Positions 1 through 8,862 are shown, counted from the stretch's first letter. The stretch: 64,000 nucleotides of DNA from Pseudomonadota bacterium (GCA_039024915.1 JBCCPK010000009.1:1-64000), one strand, 5' to 3'. The notes: generated by a model not told the origin, from the letters alone. Numbers and translations: made by a program.

Positions 1-1
1 C

Positions 2-640
2 GGTGATGGCAACGACAATCTCAATGGCGGCGGGGGCATCGATGTGCTGTCGGGTAATGCCGGCAACGATGTTATGGCGGGCGGTGCCGACAATGACACG
101 CTGAACGGTGGCGGCGGCAACGACCGGCTGTTCGGTGGGGCTGGCGATGACATCTCTCGCGGCCAGGCAGGCGATGATTTCATCTCGTCGGGCTCAGGCA
201 ACGACACCCTCGAAGGCGGGGCTGATAATGACAGCCTGTTTGGCGGCTTCGGTATGGACACACTGCTCGGCGAGGCGGGCAATGACTTCCTTCAGGCAGG
301 CGCCAGCAACGACTCGCTGTTCGGTGGGTCGGGCAATGACACGCTTGAAGGGCGCGAGGACAACGACCTTCTCAATGGCGGTACCGGCAATGACACGCTC
401 ATCGGTGGCACAGGTGCGGATACGTTTGTGTTCGCTTCGGGCTTCGGCAACGACACGGTCACGGACTTTCAGGACAATATCGATCAGCTCGACCTGACCG
501 ACTTCAACTTCGCGACCGTCAATGGCGCGCTGTCATTCGCCAGTGAGGTGGCTGGCGACGTTGTCTTTACCTTCGGTGCCAGCACCTTCACGATCGAGAA
601 CACCACCGAAGCACAGCTCGCAAATGATATCCTGATCTAA
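2..640 (+). CDS. RTX-type calcium-binding repeat protein, C-terminal part
   Basis: The reading frame is open from the first bases of the window to a TAA at 638-640, so the N-terminus lies outside. The visible part (about 212 residues) is a run of glycine-aspartate nonapeptides of the GGxGxDxLx type (for example GGSGNDTLEG, GGTGNDTLIG). This is the calcium-binding beta-roll of the RTX family, whose members are secreted by type I systems. The last about 70 residues lack repeats and are rich in Phe, Asp and Thr, as expected for the uncleaved C-terminal secretion signal. Activity is unknown because the N-terminal domain is missing. A type I ABC transporter and adaptor lie 2.4 kb downstream and are the obvious export partner, although two unrelated genes on the other strand intervene. 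Confidence 0.9.
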   Translation, partial: GDGNDNLNGGGGIDVLSGNAGNDVMAGGADNDTLNGGGGNDRLFGGAGDDISRGQAGDDFISSGSGNDTLEGGADNDSLFGGFGMDTLLGEAGNDFLQAGASNDSLFGGSGNDTLEGREDNDLLNGGTGNDTLIGGTGADTFVFASGFGNDTVTDFQDNIDQLDLTDFNFATVNGALSFASEVAGDVVFTFGASTFTIENTTEAQLANDILI

Positions 641-654
641 GGCTGATAAGCTCT

Positions 655-683
655 ATGAGCGAGCGCAGAATGCTCTCGCTCAT
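655..683. terminator. Hairpin between convergent genes
   Basis: Perfect 9-bp inverted repeat: ATGAGCGAG at 655-663 and CTCGCTCAT at 675-683, with an 11-nt loop. It lies 15 bases after the RTX stop codon and before the end of the convergent lyase gene. There is no clear T-run on either side, so it may be a weak bidirectional terminator or an mRNA-end stabiliser. The rest of 641-790 shows nothing recognisable. Confidence 0.5.
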
Positions 684-790
684 CCCATTGGGGACTGCAG
701 GCTTCACTGGTCCCGAGTTGTTCCCGTAACAGCGTGTTCAAGACGAGAGTTAGTACCCTTCGATAGAGCGTTGGGTCGTGCGATAACAAG

Positions 791-1585
791 CTATCGTCTG
801 TTGTCGACGTATCGCCAGAGATATCCCTTTGGAAGGGGCCCCTTGTTGCGCCCGCCCTGCTCGGTTTGCTCCCACGCATGGGCGAGAATGCCGACCCCGC
901 GTGAGAGGCAGAACAGACCCCGTGCGAGCGGTGCGGGGAACCCGAGTTCCGCGTATATGACTGCCGTTGCGCCATCGATGTTCATCGGTACCGGTTTTCC
1001 GCTTTCGGCTAAATAGCCCTCAACCTGCGCCGCAGCTTGACGCATATGCCCATCGACATGGCCGTCGCGTACGGCGCATTCAACAAGGTCCATAAGCCTT
1101 GGGGCGCGTGGGTCCCGGGTATGAAACCTGTGCCCGAAGCCGGGGAGGTATTTTCCGCGCCGCGTTTTCCAGTCGTCGATCGTTCTTCGAACCGAAGCCG
1201 GCTCCGTTCCAGCTTCGTGGATGAGTTGGAATAGTTCAACAGCTTGCTCGCCTGCCCCGCCGTGCACATCCCCCAACATGTTGAGACCCGTCGCCATTGC
1301 ATTATTGAGGCCCACCCCGCAGGTAGCCGCCATGCGCGCAGCAGCGATCGATGGTGCTTGTGGCCCGTGGTCGACGGCGGCCGTCAGTGCGGCTTCCAGC
1401 AAGACTGCCTGACCGGAAGTTGGCAGATCGCCGCGAACCATCAGCCAGATCATCTGGGCGAAGGAAACCGAGCCGATCAGCTCCTCAATCGGCCGGCCAC
1501 GGATCTCAATGACATTTGGCTCCATCCGAATGATGGCCGTTTGCCACCATTCCTCCGCCTCGGCGCGGCTCGCTGAAATGCTCAT
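791..1585 (-). CDS. Citrate synthase-family protein, citryl-CoA lyase-like
   Basis: A 264-residue protein of the citrate synthase superfamily, much shorter than the about 430 residues of true citrate synthase and close to stand-alone citryl-CoA lyases. The three catalytic positions appear kept: a His in DVHGGAGEQ, a His in GFGHRFHTRDPRA, and an Asp in MNIDGATAVIYAELGFP. Short members usually cleave or form (citryl- or related) acyl-CoA rather than run the TCA condensation. Its ATG overlaps the stop of the upstream CoA-transferase gene (ATGA at 1585-1582), so the two are translationally coupled. A CoA-transferase would activate a dicarboxylic or tricarboxylic acid and this enzyme would cleave it. 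The substrate cannot be read from the sequence. Confidence 0.8.
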   Translation of the reverse strand: MSISASRAEAEEWWQTAIIRMEPNVIEIRGRPIEELIGSVSFAQMIWLMVRGDLPTSGQAVLLEAALTAAVDHGPQAPSIAAARMAATCGVGLNNAMATGLNMLGDVHGGAGEQAVELFQLIHEAGTEPASVRRTIDDWKTRRGKYLPGFGHRFHTRDPRAPRLMDLVECAVRDGHVDGHMRQAAAQVEGYLAESGKPVPMNIDGATAVIYAELGFPAPLARGLFCLSRGVGILAHAWEQTEQGGRNKGPLPKGYLWRYVDNRR

Positions 1586-2772
1586 ACAATCCCTTGGTCT
1601 GCCAACTTTGCTTGGTCCGTTTTGCTGTACCCTAACTCATCAAGCAATTCGGCCGTATTTGCCCCCAAGTGCGGTGGGGGTGATGGCGCCTTCAGTGCTT
1701 GGCCGTCTAGCTTGACTGCGGCTCCCACAAGCTGCAACTCCTCACCGTCAAGCGCATAGGTTTGCAGCAAACCCCGCTGAGCAATTTGGGGATGCGCAAG
1801 GGCGCTCTGCACACTCAGCACATGCCCAGCCGGCACGCCAGCGGTGTTGAACGCATCAATCCAATCGTCAGCGCCCTTTTCAGTCAGCGCTTGCTCAAGC
1901 AAACCTGTGAGCTCTGCTCGATTGGCAAGCCGATCTGCGCGCTTGGCGAAACGCGCATCCGCCGCAATCTCTGGGCGTCCGACAACAGCGCAGACCGCCT
2001 CAAACTGTTCCTGTTTGTTGGCAGCAATGTTGATCGGCGCGTCAGCGGTCGCGAACGTGCCGGACGGGCTGGCAGTGAAATTATCATTGCCCATCAATTG
2101 TGGTGGCTGGCCCGCCACCAGATGGTTGGAAACGACCCAACCCATTGTTGCTATAACGGACTCGAGCATCGACACGTCAATAAAGCGCCCGCGCCTTTCA
2201 GCGGGTTCGGCGAGCGCTGCAGCTACCGCGAAAGCGGCAGTCATGCCACCGATTGTATCGGCCATCGGATAGCCCACGCGATTTGGCACGGTTTGTCGGT
2301 TGCCGGTGATCGCCATGACGCCAGCCATGCCTTGTATGATCTGATCATAGGCGGGTTGTCGCGCGAGTGGCCCGTCTTGTCCGAAGCCAGATATGGCGCA
2401 GTAGATCAGGCTTGGTTGTACGGCTTTGAGCGCTTGGTAGCCAACACCAAGCCGGTTCATCACCCCAGGCCTGAAATTCTCGACGACCACATCGGCGGTT
2501 GCAACCAATCGCTTTAGCAATTCAACGCCTTCTGGTTCTTTGAGGTTGACTGTGATTGAGCGTTTGCCAGGATTTTGCGCCAAGAATGAAACACCCATAA
2601 GTGCCTCGTTGCGGTCGCCATCCGCACCCAGTTGTCGAGCAAGGTCTCCGCTCTTGGGCACTTCAACCTTGATCACGTCGGCTCCCATATGGACCAGCTG
2701 ATGACAGCAGAACGGTCCCGCCAGGACGTTGGTCAGATCAAGCACACGGATGCCATTTAAAGGCAGGCTCAT
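1582..2772 (-). CDS. Class III (CaiB/BaiF) CoA-transferase
   Basis: A 396-residue protein with the family-III signature: N-terminal GIRVLDLTNVLAGPFCC, GADVIKVE near residue 36, NPGKRS near 70, VVVENFRPGVMNRLG near 97-110, and AYDQIIQGMAG. Asp143 in the last motif aligns with the catalytic aspartate that carries the acyl-anhydride and acyl-CoA intermediates in formyl-CoA transferase and CaiB. Length is normal for the family. It is the first gene of a two-gene operon with the citryl-CoA-lyase-like protein (4-base overlap). This suggests a degradative pathway that moves CoA onto an organic acid before C-C cleavage. The CoA donor and acceptor are unknown. The 311-bp upstream region carries a palindrome that may be its operator. 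Confidence 0.9.
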   Translation of the reverse strand: MSLPLNGIRVLDLTNVLAGPFCCHQLVHMGADVIKVEVPKSGDLARQLGADGDRNEALMGVSFLAQNPGKRSITVNLKEPEGVELLKRLVATADVVVENFRPGVMNRLGVGYQALKAVQPSLIYCAISGFGQDGPLARQPAYDQIIQGMAGVMAITGNRQTVPNRVGYPMADTIGGMTAAFAVAAALAEPAERRGRFIDVSMLESVIATMGWVVSNHLVAGQPPQLMGNDNFTASPSGTFATADAPINIAANKQEQFEAVCAVVGRPEIAADARFAKRADRLANRAELTGLLEQALTEKGADDWIDAFNTAGVPAGHVLSVQSALAHPQIAQRGLLQTYALDGEELQLVGAAVKLDGQALKAPSPPPHLGANTAELLDELGYSKTDQAKLADQGIV

Positions 2773-2805
2773 GGCATAAACCTCGAGTTTCTTACCGCAA
2801 TGGCT

Positions 2806-2819
2806 GCAATCATGATTGC
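2806..2819. promoter_or_regulatory. 14-bp perfect palindrome upstream of the CoA-transferase
   Basis: GCAATCATGATTGC is a perfect palindrome 34-47 bases upstream of the CoA-transferase ATG. It is nested between a direct CCGCAAT (2795-2801) and its complement ATTGCGG (2815-2821). This position suits an operator for a dimeric regulator of the CoA-transferase/lyase operon; no regulator gene is adjacent. The rest of 2820-3089, up to the divergent type I secretion gene, shows no gene or other clear structure. Confidence 0.4.
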
Positions 2820-3089
2820 GGCTTACGGCTTGGCATACGCCACATCACGCCCAAAGCGAAACACTGGATCCTGCTGTTGCACGCACCGATTGCGACCGCC
2901 GGTTATGGACGTTGAAAACGCGGCTCCTGAAGGAGGTCACGAGAAGGTTTACCTTGGCGTCCGTCAAGGCTAGCTGAGCCGCGTGACGGTTTGCGAAGCG
3001 ATGGTTCATGCTGTAAGCAAATTGGAAAAGCCGGGGCGATCACCCGACGGCGTTATCATACCTGCTAAGCCACTTCGGAGTGTATGCGT

Positions 3090-4781
3090 ATGAACAGCAA
3101 TCCGCTCGCAGATGCATTCAAATCCCTGCGTAGCACGCTGTGGTCTGTTGGCCTTGTCAGCGCCGTCACCAACCTGCTGATGCTGACCGGTCCGATCTTC
3201 ATGCTACAGATCTACGACCGGGTCCTGGCAAGCCGAAGTGTGCCCACTCTTCTCGTTCTAACCGGTTTGGTCATTGCGCTGTACACCTTCATGGGGCTGT
3301 TCGAAGTCATTCGGGCACGTATGCTGCACCGCGCCGGCGAAAAAATCGATGCGGACGTCAACAAGGCCGCGGTTGGTGTTTCGCTTGATCTTCCACGCGC
3401 GCAGCCGGCGCAGCAGGGACGCATAGTGCCTGTGCGGGACCTTGACCAGATCAGGCAATTCTTTGCCGGTATGGGACCGATTGCCGTTTTCGATCTACCT
3501 TGGCTGCCGCTCTATTTGGGCGTCGTGTTTCTGTTTCATCCTTGGCTTGGATGGCTTGCAAGTGCTGGCGCTCTGGTTCTTCTGCTGATCACACTGATGG
3601 GTGAGTGGGTCTTGAAGAAGCCTTTGGAGCAGTCCGCGGGGCTCGCAGCGCAGCGCGATCACGTGCTCAAAGAAGGTGAGTCGGCAAGTCAAACGCTTTA
3701 TGCGCTGGGGATGCAAAAGCGCTACGCAGATCGCTGGTCGGACCGGCACGGATCACTTTTGGGGATCCAGAGAAATGTGGGTGACCACACCACCGTCGTT
3801 CGGTCGACGACCAAAGTCTTCCGGCTGTTTCTTCAGTCTGCTGTGCTCGCTTTGGGCGCTTACCTCGTAATTCTCCAGGAAATAACGCCAGGTGTTATGA
3901 TTGCTGCATCGATCATCTCCGCGCGGGCCTTGGCTCCGATGGAGCAAGCCATCGGTCAGTGGCGCCCATTTCTTGGTGCGCGGCAAGCATTCCGCAGGCT
4001 GAACGCGTTTCTTGATGCTGTTGCGAAAGTGGACGAAGAACGCGTGCCGCTTCCCGCACCGAAGCAAAGCCTGACCGTTGCACAACTGGCTATCGCCGCA
4101 CCCGGGGGACAAACACCTCTTGTACGTCATGCGGACTTCGGCATCGATGCGGGAGAAGTTTTGGGGGTCATCGGACCATCGGGCTCCGGCAAGTCAACCC
4201 TGGGGCGGGCACTTGTTGGCATATGGCCTCCAGTTCGAGGTTCCGTTCGACTGGATGGTGCCGAACTCGATCAATGGGACGCGGAGACGCGGGGTGCTTT
4301 CGTTGGCTACCTGCCGCAGGATGTGGATCTGTTCAGCGGCTCCGTCGCCGAAAACATCGCCCGGTTCGAAGCAGATATGGATATGGATGCTGTCATCGAT
4401 GCGGCCCGTATTGCGGGTATTCATGATTTTGTCTTGTCGCTGCCTGATGGTTACAACACCATGCTGGGCGTCGATGCAGTACAGCTTTCCGCGGGGCAGA
4501 CGCAGCGGGTCGGGCTCGCCCGCGCCGTCTACGGCGACCCCTTTCTTGTTGTCCTTGACGAACCGAATGCCAATCTCGATTCGCAAGGCGATCAAGCCCT
4601 CAACAATGCAATCGAACAGCTTAAGCAACGCGGCACGGTCTGTGTGATTATCGCACACCGTCCAAGTGCCATCCTTCATGCTGACAAGGTCGTTGTCATG
4701 AGTAACGGAGCTCAAGCCTCTTTCGGGCCAAAGGATGAAGTCTTGAAAGGCAATGTAGTCCCAATAGGAGGTGCAGCATGA
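3090..4781 (+). CDS. Type I secretion system permease/ATPase (PrtD/HlyB-type)
   Basis: A 563-residue inner-membrane ABC exporter. The N-terminal about 300 residues hold the transmembrane domain (hydrophobic stretches around 20-75 and 135-180, and again near 250-280). The C-terminal ABC domain has Walker A GPSGSGKST, signature LSAGQTQRVGLARA and Walker B FLVVLDEPNANLD. It lacks the N-terminal C39-like domain of HlyB, matching the PrtD/AprD subfamily that exports RTX proteases, lipases and similar substrates. The reading frame also has an ATG at 3084, but GGAG at 3077-3080 is 3 bases from it and 9 from the ATG at 3090, which is therefore preferred. It overlaps the HlyD gene by ATGA. Likely cargo is the RTX protein at the left edge. 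No TolC-type gene is in the window. Confidence 0.92.
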   Translation: MNSNPLADAFKSLRSTLWSVGLVSAVTNLLMLTGPIFMLQIYDRVLASRSVPTLLVLTGLVIALYTFMGLFEVIRARMLHRAGEKIDADVNKAAVGVSLDLPRAQPAQQGRIVPVRDLDQIRQFFAGMGPIAVFDLPWLPLYLGVVFLFHPWLGWLASAGALVLLLITLMGEWVLKKPLEQSAGLAAQRDHVLKEGESASQTLYALGMQKRYADRWSDRHGSLLGIQRNVGDHTTVVRSTTKVFRLFLQSAVLALGAYLVILQEITPGVMIAASIISARALAPMEQAIGQWRPFLGARQAFRRLNAFLDAVAKVDEERVPLPAPKQSLTVAQLAIAAPGGQTPLVRHADFGIDAGEVLGVIGPSGSGKSTLGRALVGIWPPVRGSVRLDGAELDQWDAETRGAFVGYLPQDVDLFSGSVAENIARFEADMDMDAVIDAARIAGIHDFVLSLPDGYNTMLGVDAVQLSAGQTQRVGLARAVYGDPFLVVLDEPNANLDSQGDQALNNAIEQLKQRGTVCVIIAHRPSAILHADKVVVMSNGAQASFGPKDEVLKGNVVPIGGAA

Positions 4782-6121
4782 CGAAAAAGACGCCTGCTGC
4801 ACCGAAGGCTAAAATCGCCCAAGCGCCGTCAATCCAGAAGTCCATCCGTGGTTATGGGCTTGCGGCGGCCATCGCCATGGTGCTGCTGGTTGGGGGGATT
4901 GGCGGCTGGGCTGCCAATGCTCAGATTTCCGGTGCGGTCTATGCCATCGGCGAGCTTATTCTCGATGGCCGTAGCCACGAGGTTCAGCATCGCGATGGTG
5001 GTATTGTGCTCGAGATGCGCGTCCGTGATGGAGATTTGGTGCAGGCCGGCGATCCGCTTTTCTCGATGGACCCGGCCGAACTAGAAGCGTCGTTTGCCAT
5101 TGTCGATAACCAGATTGTCGAGCGTCTGGCGCGCCGGGCAAGGCTGGACGCAGAACTTTCAGCTGACGGAGAGCTCGTTTTCCCCGACGCGCTCATGGAT
5201 CGATTCGATGAGCCCTTTGTTGCGCAGCTTATGCGCCAGGAGGCAGAGAATCTGCACGCGCGTGCCACCACAATCGACGGCCAGACCAATCAGTTGCGTG
5301 AACGCATCCGACAGACAAACGGTCAAATTGTCGGGCTGCGCGCGCAGGTTGAGGCCAAACGCGAGGAGCTGCGTTTGATTGCCGAGGAGCGCGAGAGCCT
5401 TGATGTTCTGTTCGGACAAGGGCTCGTTGAAAGCTCGCGTGTTCTCGCCTTAGACCGCACCAAAGCAAGACTGGCGGGCGAAGAGGGCGCGTTGGTCGCC
5501 TCCATCGGTCAGGCCGGCGCGGAAATTTCTCAGATCGAAATGCAGATTTTGCAGATCCGAAATGACTTTCGCACACGCGCGTTGGAAGAGCTGACCACTG
5601 TGCGCAGCGAGCTCGCCCAGCTGAACGAGCAGCTTTCAGATGTGCGCGCCCGGCTGGGGCGTCTTGACGTTCGAGCACCTCTCGCTGGCGTAGTACACGA
5701 ACTTGCGCTCACGTCGCCTGGCGCATTGGTCGCTGCGGAACGAACGGTGCTGAAGCTGGTCCCCGTGCAAAACAGGTTGATCGTCGAGGCGCGCATTCAG
5801 CCGCAAGATATCGACCAGATCCGCGTCGGCGACGAAGCGACGTTGCGTTTTTCCGCGTTCAACCAAAGAACAACACCGGAGATCTTCGGCACCGTGACCC
5901 ACTTAAGCGCCGATCGCTCTGATGATCAGCAGACCGGCGCATCGTGGTACACGGCGCGGCTCCAGGTTAATGATGAGGAAAAGCAGCGCCTTGGCGACGA
6001 CCTTAGCCTGATCCCCGGTATGCCCGTAGATGTCTTCATGCAGACCGAACAGCGCACAGTTTTATCCTATCTTATGAAGCCGCTGACCGATCATCTGCAG
6101 CGCGCTTTCATAGAGGACTGA
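4778..6121 (+). CDS. HlyD-family type I secretion periplasmic adaptor
   Basis: A 447-residue membrane-fusion protein. A short basic cytoplasmic head is followed by one transmembrane helix (about residues 27-48). Next come a first half-lipoyl/beta-barrel segment (SHEVQHRDGGIVLEMRVRDG, about 68-87), a long helical coiled-coil region (about 110-300) rich in Gln, Glu and Arg, then the second lipoyl half (LDVRAPLAGVVHEL) and the C-terminal beta-barrel. This is the standard order for PrtE/HlyD adaptors that bridge the ABC exporter to TolC. Its ATG overlaps the exporter stop (4778-4781), showing a two-gene operon. RidA follows 58 bases later on the same strand, but nothing suggests a functional link. 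Confidence 0.92.
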   Translation: MTKKTPAAPKAKIAQAPSIQKSIRGYGLAAAIAMVLLVGGIGGWAANAQISGAVYAIGELILDGRSHEVQHRDGGIVLEMRVRDGDLVQAGDPLFSMDPAELEASFAIVDNQIVERLARRARLDAELSADGELVFPDALMDRFDEPFVAQLMRQEAENLHARATTIDGQTNQLRERIRQTNGQIVGLRAQVEAKREELRLIAEERESLDVLFGQGLVESSRVLALDRTKARLAGEEGALVASIGQAGAEISQIEMQILQIRNDFRTRALEELTTVRSELAQLNEQLSDVRARLGRLDVRAPLAGVVHELALTSPGALVAAERTVLKLVPVQNRLIVEARIQPQDIDQIRVGDEATLRFSAFNQRTTPEIFGTVTHLSADRSDDQQTGASWYTARLQVNDEEKQRLGDDLSLIPGMPVDVFMQTEQRTVLSYLMKPLTDHLQRAFIED

Positions 6122-6179
6122 AACCGGGCAAGACTTTTCAGACGCTTACGTCCCTTAGCCTTGGTGAGAATGGCAGATA

Positions 6180-6563
6180 ATGACAGTCGAAACAGTTCGC
6201 GCTGAAGGCGCCCCTCCCGCGGTCGGTCCTTACAGCCACGCAGCAAAGCTTGATGGCGTGTTATACATCTCAGGCTGCCTCGCACTTGATGAAACGGGCA
6301 CCTTTCTTGGCGGTGACGCGGCGGCGCAAGCCAAGCAGGCGCTCTCGAACCTTGGAACGGTTCTGGGTTCTCAAGGGCTAGGCCCCGCTGATGTTGCAAA
6401 GGCGGTGGTCTTCCTCACAGACATGGCCGATTTTGCCGCCGTCAACGCCGTCTACGCGGAGTTTTTCGGGGATCATAAACCGGCGCGCTCTTGTATTGCG
6501 GTGGCCGCATTGCCACTCGGCGCGGTGGTTGAAATAGAGGCTGTCGCAGGCCCTGTTGCTTAG
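6180..6563 (+). CDS. ridA: RidA-family (YjgF/YER057c/UK114) imine/enamine deaminase
   Basis: A 127-residue protein matching the RidA family in length and motifs: GPYSHA at 16-21, YISGCLALD, and PARSCIAVAALPLGAVVEIEAVA at the end. Arg103 lies where the carboxylate-binding arginine of RidA sits, and Glu120 matches the glutamate that orders catalytic water. RidA hydrolyses 2-aminoacrylate and related imines released by PLP enzymes, protecting other PLP enzymes; it acts as a cytosolic trimer. The gene ends in a 4-base overlap with the convergent P450 gene. The family includes subgroups with other activities, so the exact substrate is open. Confidence 0.9.
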   Translation: MTVETVRAEGAPPAVGPYSHAAKLDGVLYISGCLALDETGTFLGGDAAAQAKQALSNLGTVLGSQGLGPADVAKAVVFLTDMADFAAVNAVYAEFFGDHKPARSCIAVAALPLGAVVEIEAVAGPVA

Positions 6564-7972
6564 CAACTCGGTGCTGGTCGCCGGGTCATCTGGATCATGA
6601 TCTGCTTGGCCGGTCGGGTCGTCATCCGAGCGACCGGCCGGACGCGGTCCGCATCGGCAACTTCAATGTCGTATCCTCGTACCAGACGCGCCAAAAACAG
6701 CGTGCTTTCGATAGTTGCGAACGCCGCACCCGAACACAATCGGGCACCCTGACCGAAGGGTATATAGCTTCCTGCGGTCTGCTCGCTGTCCCGCGGGGGT
6801 AGAAAGCGGTCAGGGTCAAAATGGTCGGGCTGTTCCCAGTAGAGTTGATGCCGGTGCAGCACCCATGGCGCGATCATGACAAGCGCACCACGCTTGATTT
6901 TGCGTCCGGCCACAATGGTCGGCTCAAGTGCCACACGCGGCAGGAATGTGATGGGCGGATACAGCCGTAACGTCTCCCGGAACATTGCCCGCGTGAAGGT
7001 GAGCTTTTTGAGCTGCTCGATGCTGATCGGCCCGTCGCCCGCAATCGCCTCGACCTCTGCACGCATGCGCGCGCGCGTTGGCTCGTGCATTGCCAGCAGG
7101 TAGACCGCCCACGTCAGAGCGCTGGCGGTCGTTTCATGCCCGGCCAGAAAGAACACACCCAACTGGTCAATCAGCTCTTCTCTGGTAAACCGTTCGCCCG
7201 AGTCCGGATCTTGCGCCGCAATGACGGCCGTCGCGATGTCATCATAATGACCTTCCGGCGCGTTCAGGTGATCGTCTATCCACGTACCAAGATGGCCGCG
7301 TATGCGCGCACATGCTGCAAGGACGTCCGGCTTCTGGGGCACCTTTGTCCAAGCTTTGTCCCAAATGAGCCGCAGCACTTCAACCTGCGCGACAGACCGT
7401 TCAAAGACAGCGAAATCATCGAACACCTGATGTGCAATTTCGCTTTGAAGGGACGACGAAAAGACCGTTCGGCAAATAATGTCTGCCGCCAGATGACCCA
7501 TCGCCTTGTCAAGCGAAAGCGGACGGCCCTTCTCGATGGCGGCATCGAATTGCGCTTCGGCTTCGTCAACGCCAGCACTCATAGCGGGAAATGCCTGGTT
7601 GATGCGAAGGGCTGTGAAGGCGGGGTCGACCATCGCGCGCTGCCGCCGCCAGGTCGTGCCCGACGAGGTGAAGATCGAATCACCGATCAGTGCCTCTGTC
7701 GCATTGACCATCAGATCGGACTTCGGAAAGCAGTCGGTTTGTTCGCTGAGCACCTGCCGCACGGCGGATGGTTCGTTGACGATCACAATTGAACGCCTCG
7801 AGTATCCCAGCGGCCCAATGGGATCGCGATAGGCCGTGTTGGGTAGGAGGCTTAGCAGATCGCCGTCGCCTTGCCTTAGAACCCGTATCAACGACACGAC
7901 CGCCGGCAGCGAGACCGGCCGCGGGGGAATGTAGACGCGAGGATCGGGGCTGATGGGCGCTGCGTGGTGCAT
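6560..7972 (-). CDS. Cytochrome P450 (fatty-acid/terpenoid hydroxylase-like clade)
   Basis: A 470-residue soluble P450. The oxygen-binding helix reads FLAGHETTAS (about 275-284), the K-helix FRETLR, the PERF-like region HFDPDRFLPP, and the heme loop PFGQGARLCSGAAFA with Cys413 as thiolate ligand. The motif style resembles bacterial CYP102/CYP4-type lipid hydroxylases. The frame runs to a TTG at 8029, but that would leave 20 bases to the divergent gene and cover the operator-like sites; ATG 7972 has AAGAGAG about 8 bases upstream and is preferred (ATG 8005 is an alternative). It could act on a lipid or carotenoid, given crtI nearby. No ferredoxin or reductase partner is encoded here. Confidence 0.85.
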   Translation of the reverse strand: MHHAAPISPDPRVYIPPRPVSLPAVVSLIRVLRQGDGDLLSLLPNTAYRDPIGPLGYSRRSIVIVNEPSAVRQVLSEQTDCFPKSDLMVNATEALIGDSIFTSSGTTWRRQRAMVDPAFTALRINQAFPAMSAGVDEAEAQFDAAIEKGRPLSLDKAMGHLAADIICRTVFSSSLQSEIAHQVFDDFAVFERSVAQVEVLRLIWDKAWTKVPQKPDVLAACARIRGHLGTWIDDHLNAPEGHYDDIATAVIAAQDPDSGERFTREELIDQLGVFFLAGHETTASALTWAVYLLAMHEPTRARMRAEVEAIAGDGPISIEQLKKLTFTRAMFRETLRLYPPITFLPRVALEPTIVAGRKIKRGALVMIAPWVLHRHQLYWEQPDHFDPDRFLPPRDSEQTAGSYIPFGQGARLCSGAAFATIESTLFLARLVRGYDIEVADADRVRPVARMTTRPAKQIMIQMTRRPAPSC

Positions 7973-8020
7973 GGGGGCTCTCTTTTGATCAGCCCAAAAG
8001 AGCATATCGCTGCTAGCTTT

Positions 8021-8036
8021 GACACTCAAAAGTGTC
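8021..8036. promoter_or_regulatory. Operator-like inverted repeat in a divergent promoter
   Basis: GACACT-CAAA-AGTGTC is a perfect inverted repeat with 6-bp arms and a 4-base centre. It sits between the P450 (minus strand) and the membrane-protein gene (plus strand). A site in this place could control both. No regulator gene is adjacent. Confidence 0.45.
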
Positions 8037-8049
8037 GCATACTATTGAC
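8033..8049. promoter_or_regulatory. TGTC-N9-TGAC site, copy 1
   Basis: TGTCGCATACTATTGAC lies immediately before the probable ATG at 8050. With one more base it fits TGT-N12-ACA, the known binding pattern of CrtJ/PpsR repressors of pigment genes. A second copy with the same spacing lies in the crtI promoter (11895-11911). The sequence match is seen; binding by a PpsR-type regulator is inference. Confidence 0.4.
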
Positions 8050-8862
8050 ATGAGCCTGCTGTCTCATCCTGCGCCGCCTGTTCCAACGGAAACTGTTTTC
8101 GGTATTCCGTCGATTGATGTGTTTCACGCGCTGGTCTGGGGCCACATCCTGTTCGGTGCTGCGGGCTTGATTGCGTTCTGGGTTCCAGTGGCCGGTAAGA
8201 AGGGTGGCAAGTGGCACATTTGGGTGGGCCGGTTCTTCACTGTGGCCATGTTGGCGACGGCGGGTTTCGCGACGCTGATAAGCTTGACGACGCTCTATGA
8301 TCCCGCCGGAACTCATCCGCATTTGATGGTCCATCCAGATTTCGGGAGCGAGACCGTCATCTCCGATATTTTTGGCTGGATGATGCTCTATCTGGCTATC
8401 CTGACGCTTAACTTAGCCTGGTACGGCTGGACGACAGTTAAAAATAAAGCGAACCGTGCGGCCAATCGAACGCCTTTGAACCTGTTTCTCCAAGCGGCGC
8501 TGCTCGTTGCCGCAATCAATTGCGCCTGGCTCGGTTTGGTAGACGGTCAAGTGCTTATGATCGGCATCTCCACCATCGGCTTTGCGACCGTCGCGACCAA
8601 CATGTGGTTCTTGTATAAGCCGAACGTTGATCCTCGCGACTGGCTGCGCGAGCATCTCAAGGCTTTGGTTGGAACAGGCATATCCGTTTACACCGCGTTC
8701 TTCGCCTTCGGCGCTGTCAGGCTTTTGCCCGAGGCTGCACTCACGCCCGCACTGTGGTCGGTACCGTTGATTGTGGGCTTATCGATTATCTTCTACCAGT
8801 GGTACAAACTTCGCTCGCCACGCCGACCACGAAAGCCAAGACCTGTCCAACCTGCAGAGTAG
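8050..8862 (+). CDS. Multi-pass membrane protein, DUF2306-like
   Basis: About 270 residues with seven or so hydrophobic helices separated by short loops and a basic C-terminal tail (RSPRRPRKPRP). The first helix region has histidines (VFHALVWGHILFG) and the loop after it reads KKGGKWHIWVGRFF, a pattern resembling the HRWLGR loop of DUF2306 integral membrane proteins. No catalytic motif is visible. An in-frame GTG at 8032 would add six residues but would run through the TGTC-N9-TGAC site; ATG 8050 is preferred although its ribosome binding site is poor. The gene is divergent from the P450 and 22 bases before the GNAT-like gene. Function unknown. Confidence 0.7.
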   Translation: MSLLSHPAPPVPTETVFGIPSIDVFHALVWGHILFGAAGLIAFWVPVAGKKGGKWHIWVGRFFTVAMLATAGFATLISLTTLYDPAGTHPHLMVHPDFGSETVISDIFGWMMLYLAILTLNLAWYGWTTVKNKANRAANRTPLNLFLQAALLVAAINCAWLGLVDGQVLMIGISTIGFATVATNMWFLYKPNVDPRDWLREHLKALVGTGISVYTAFFAFGAVRLLPEAALTPALWSVPLIVGLSIIFYQWYKLRSPRRPRKPRPVQPAE

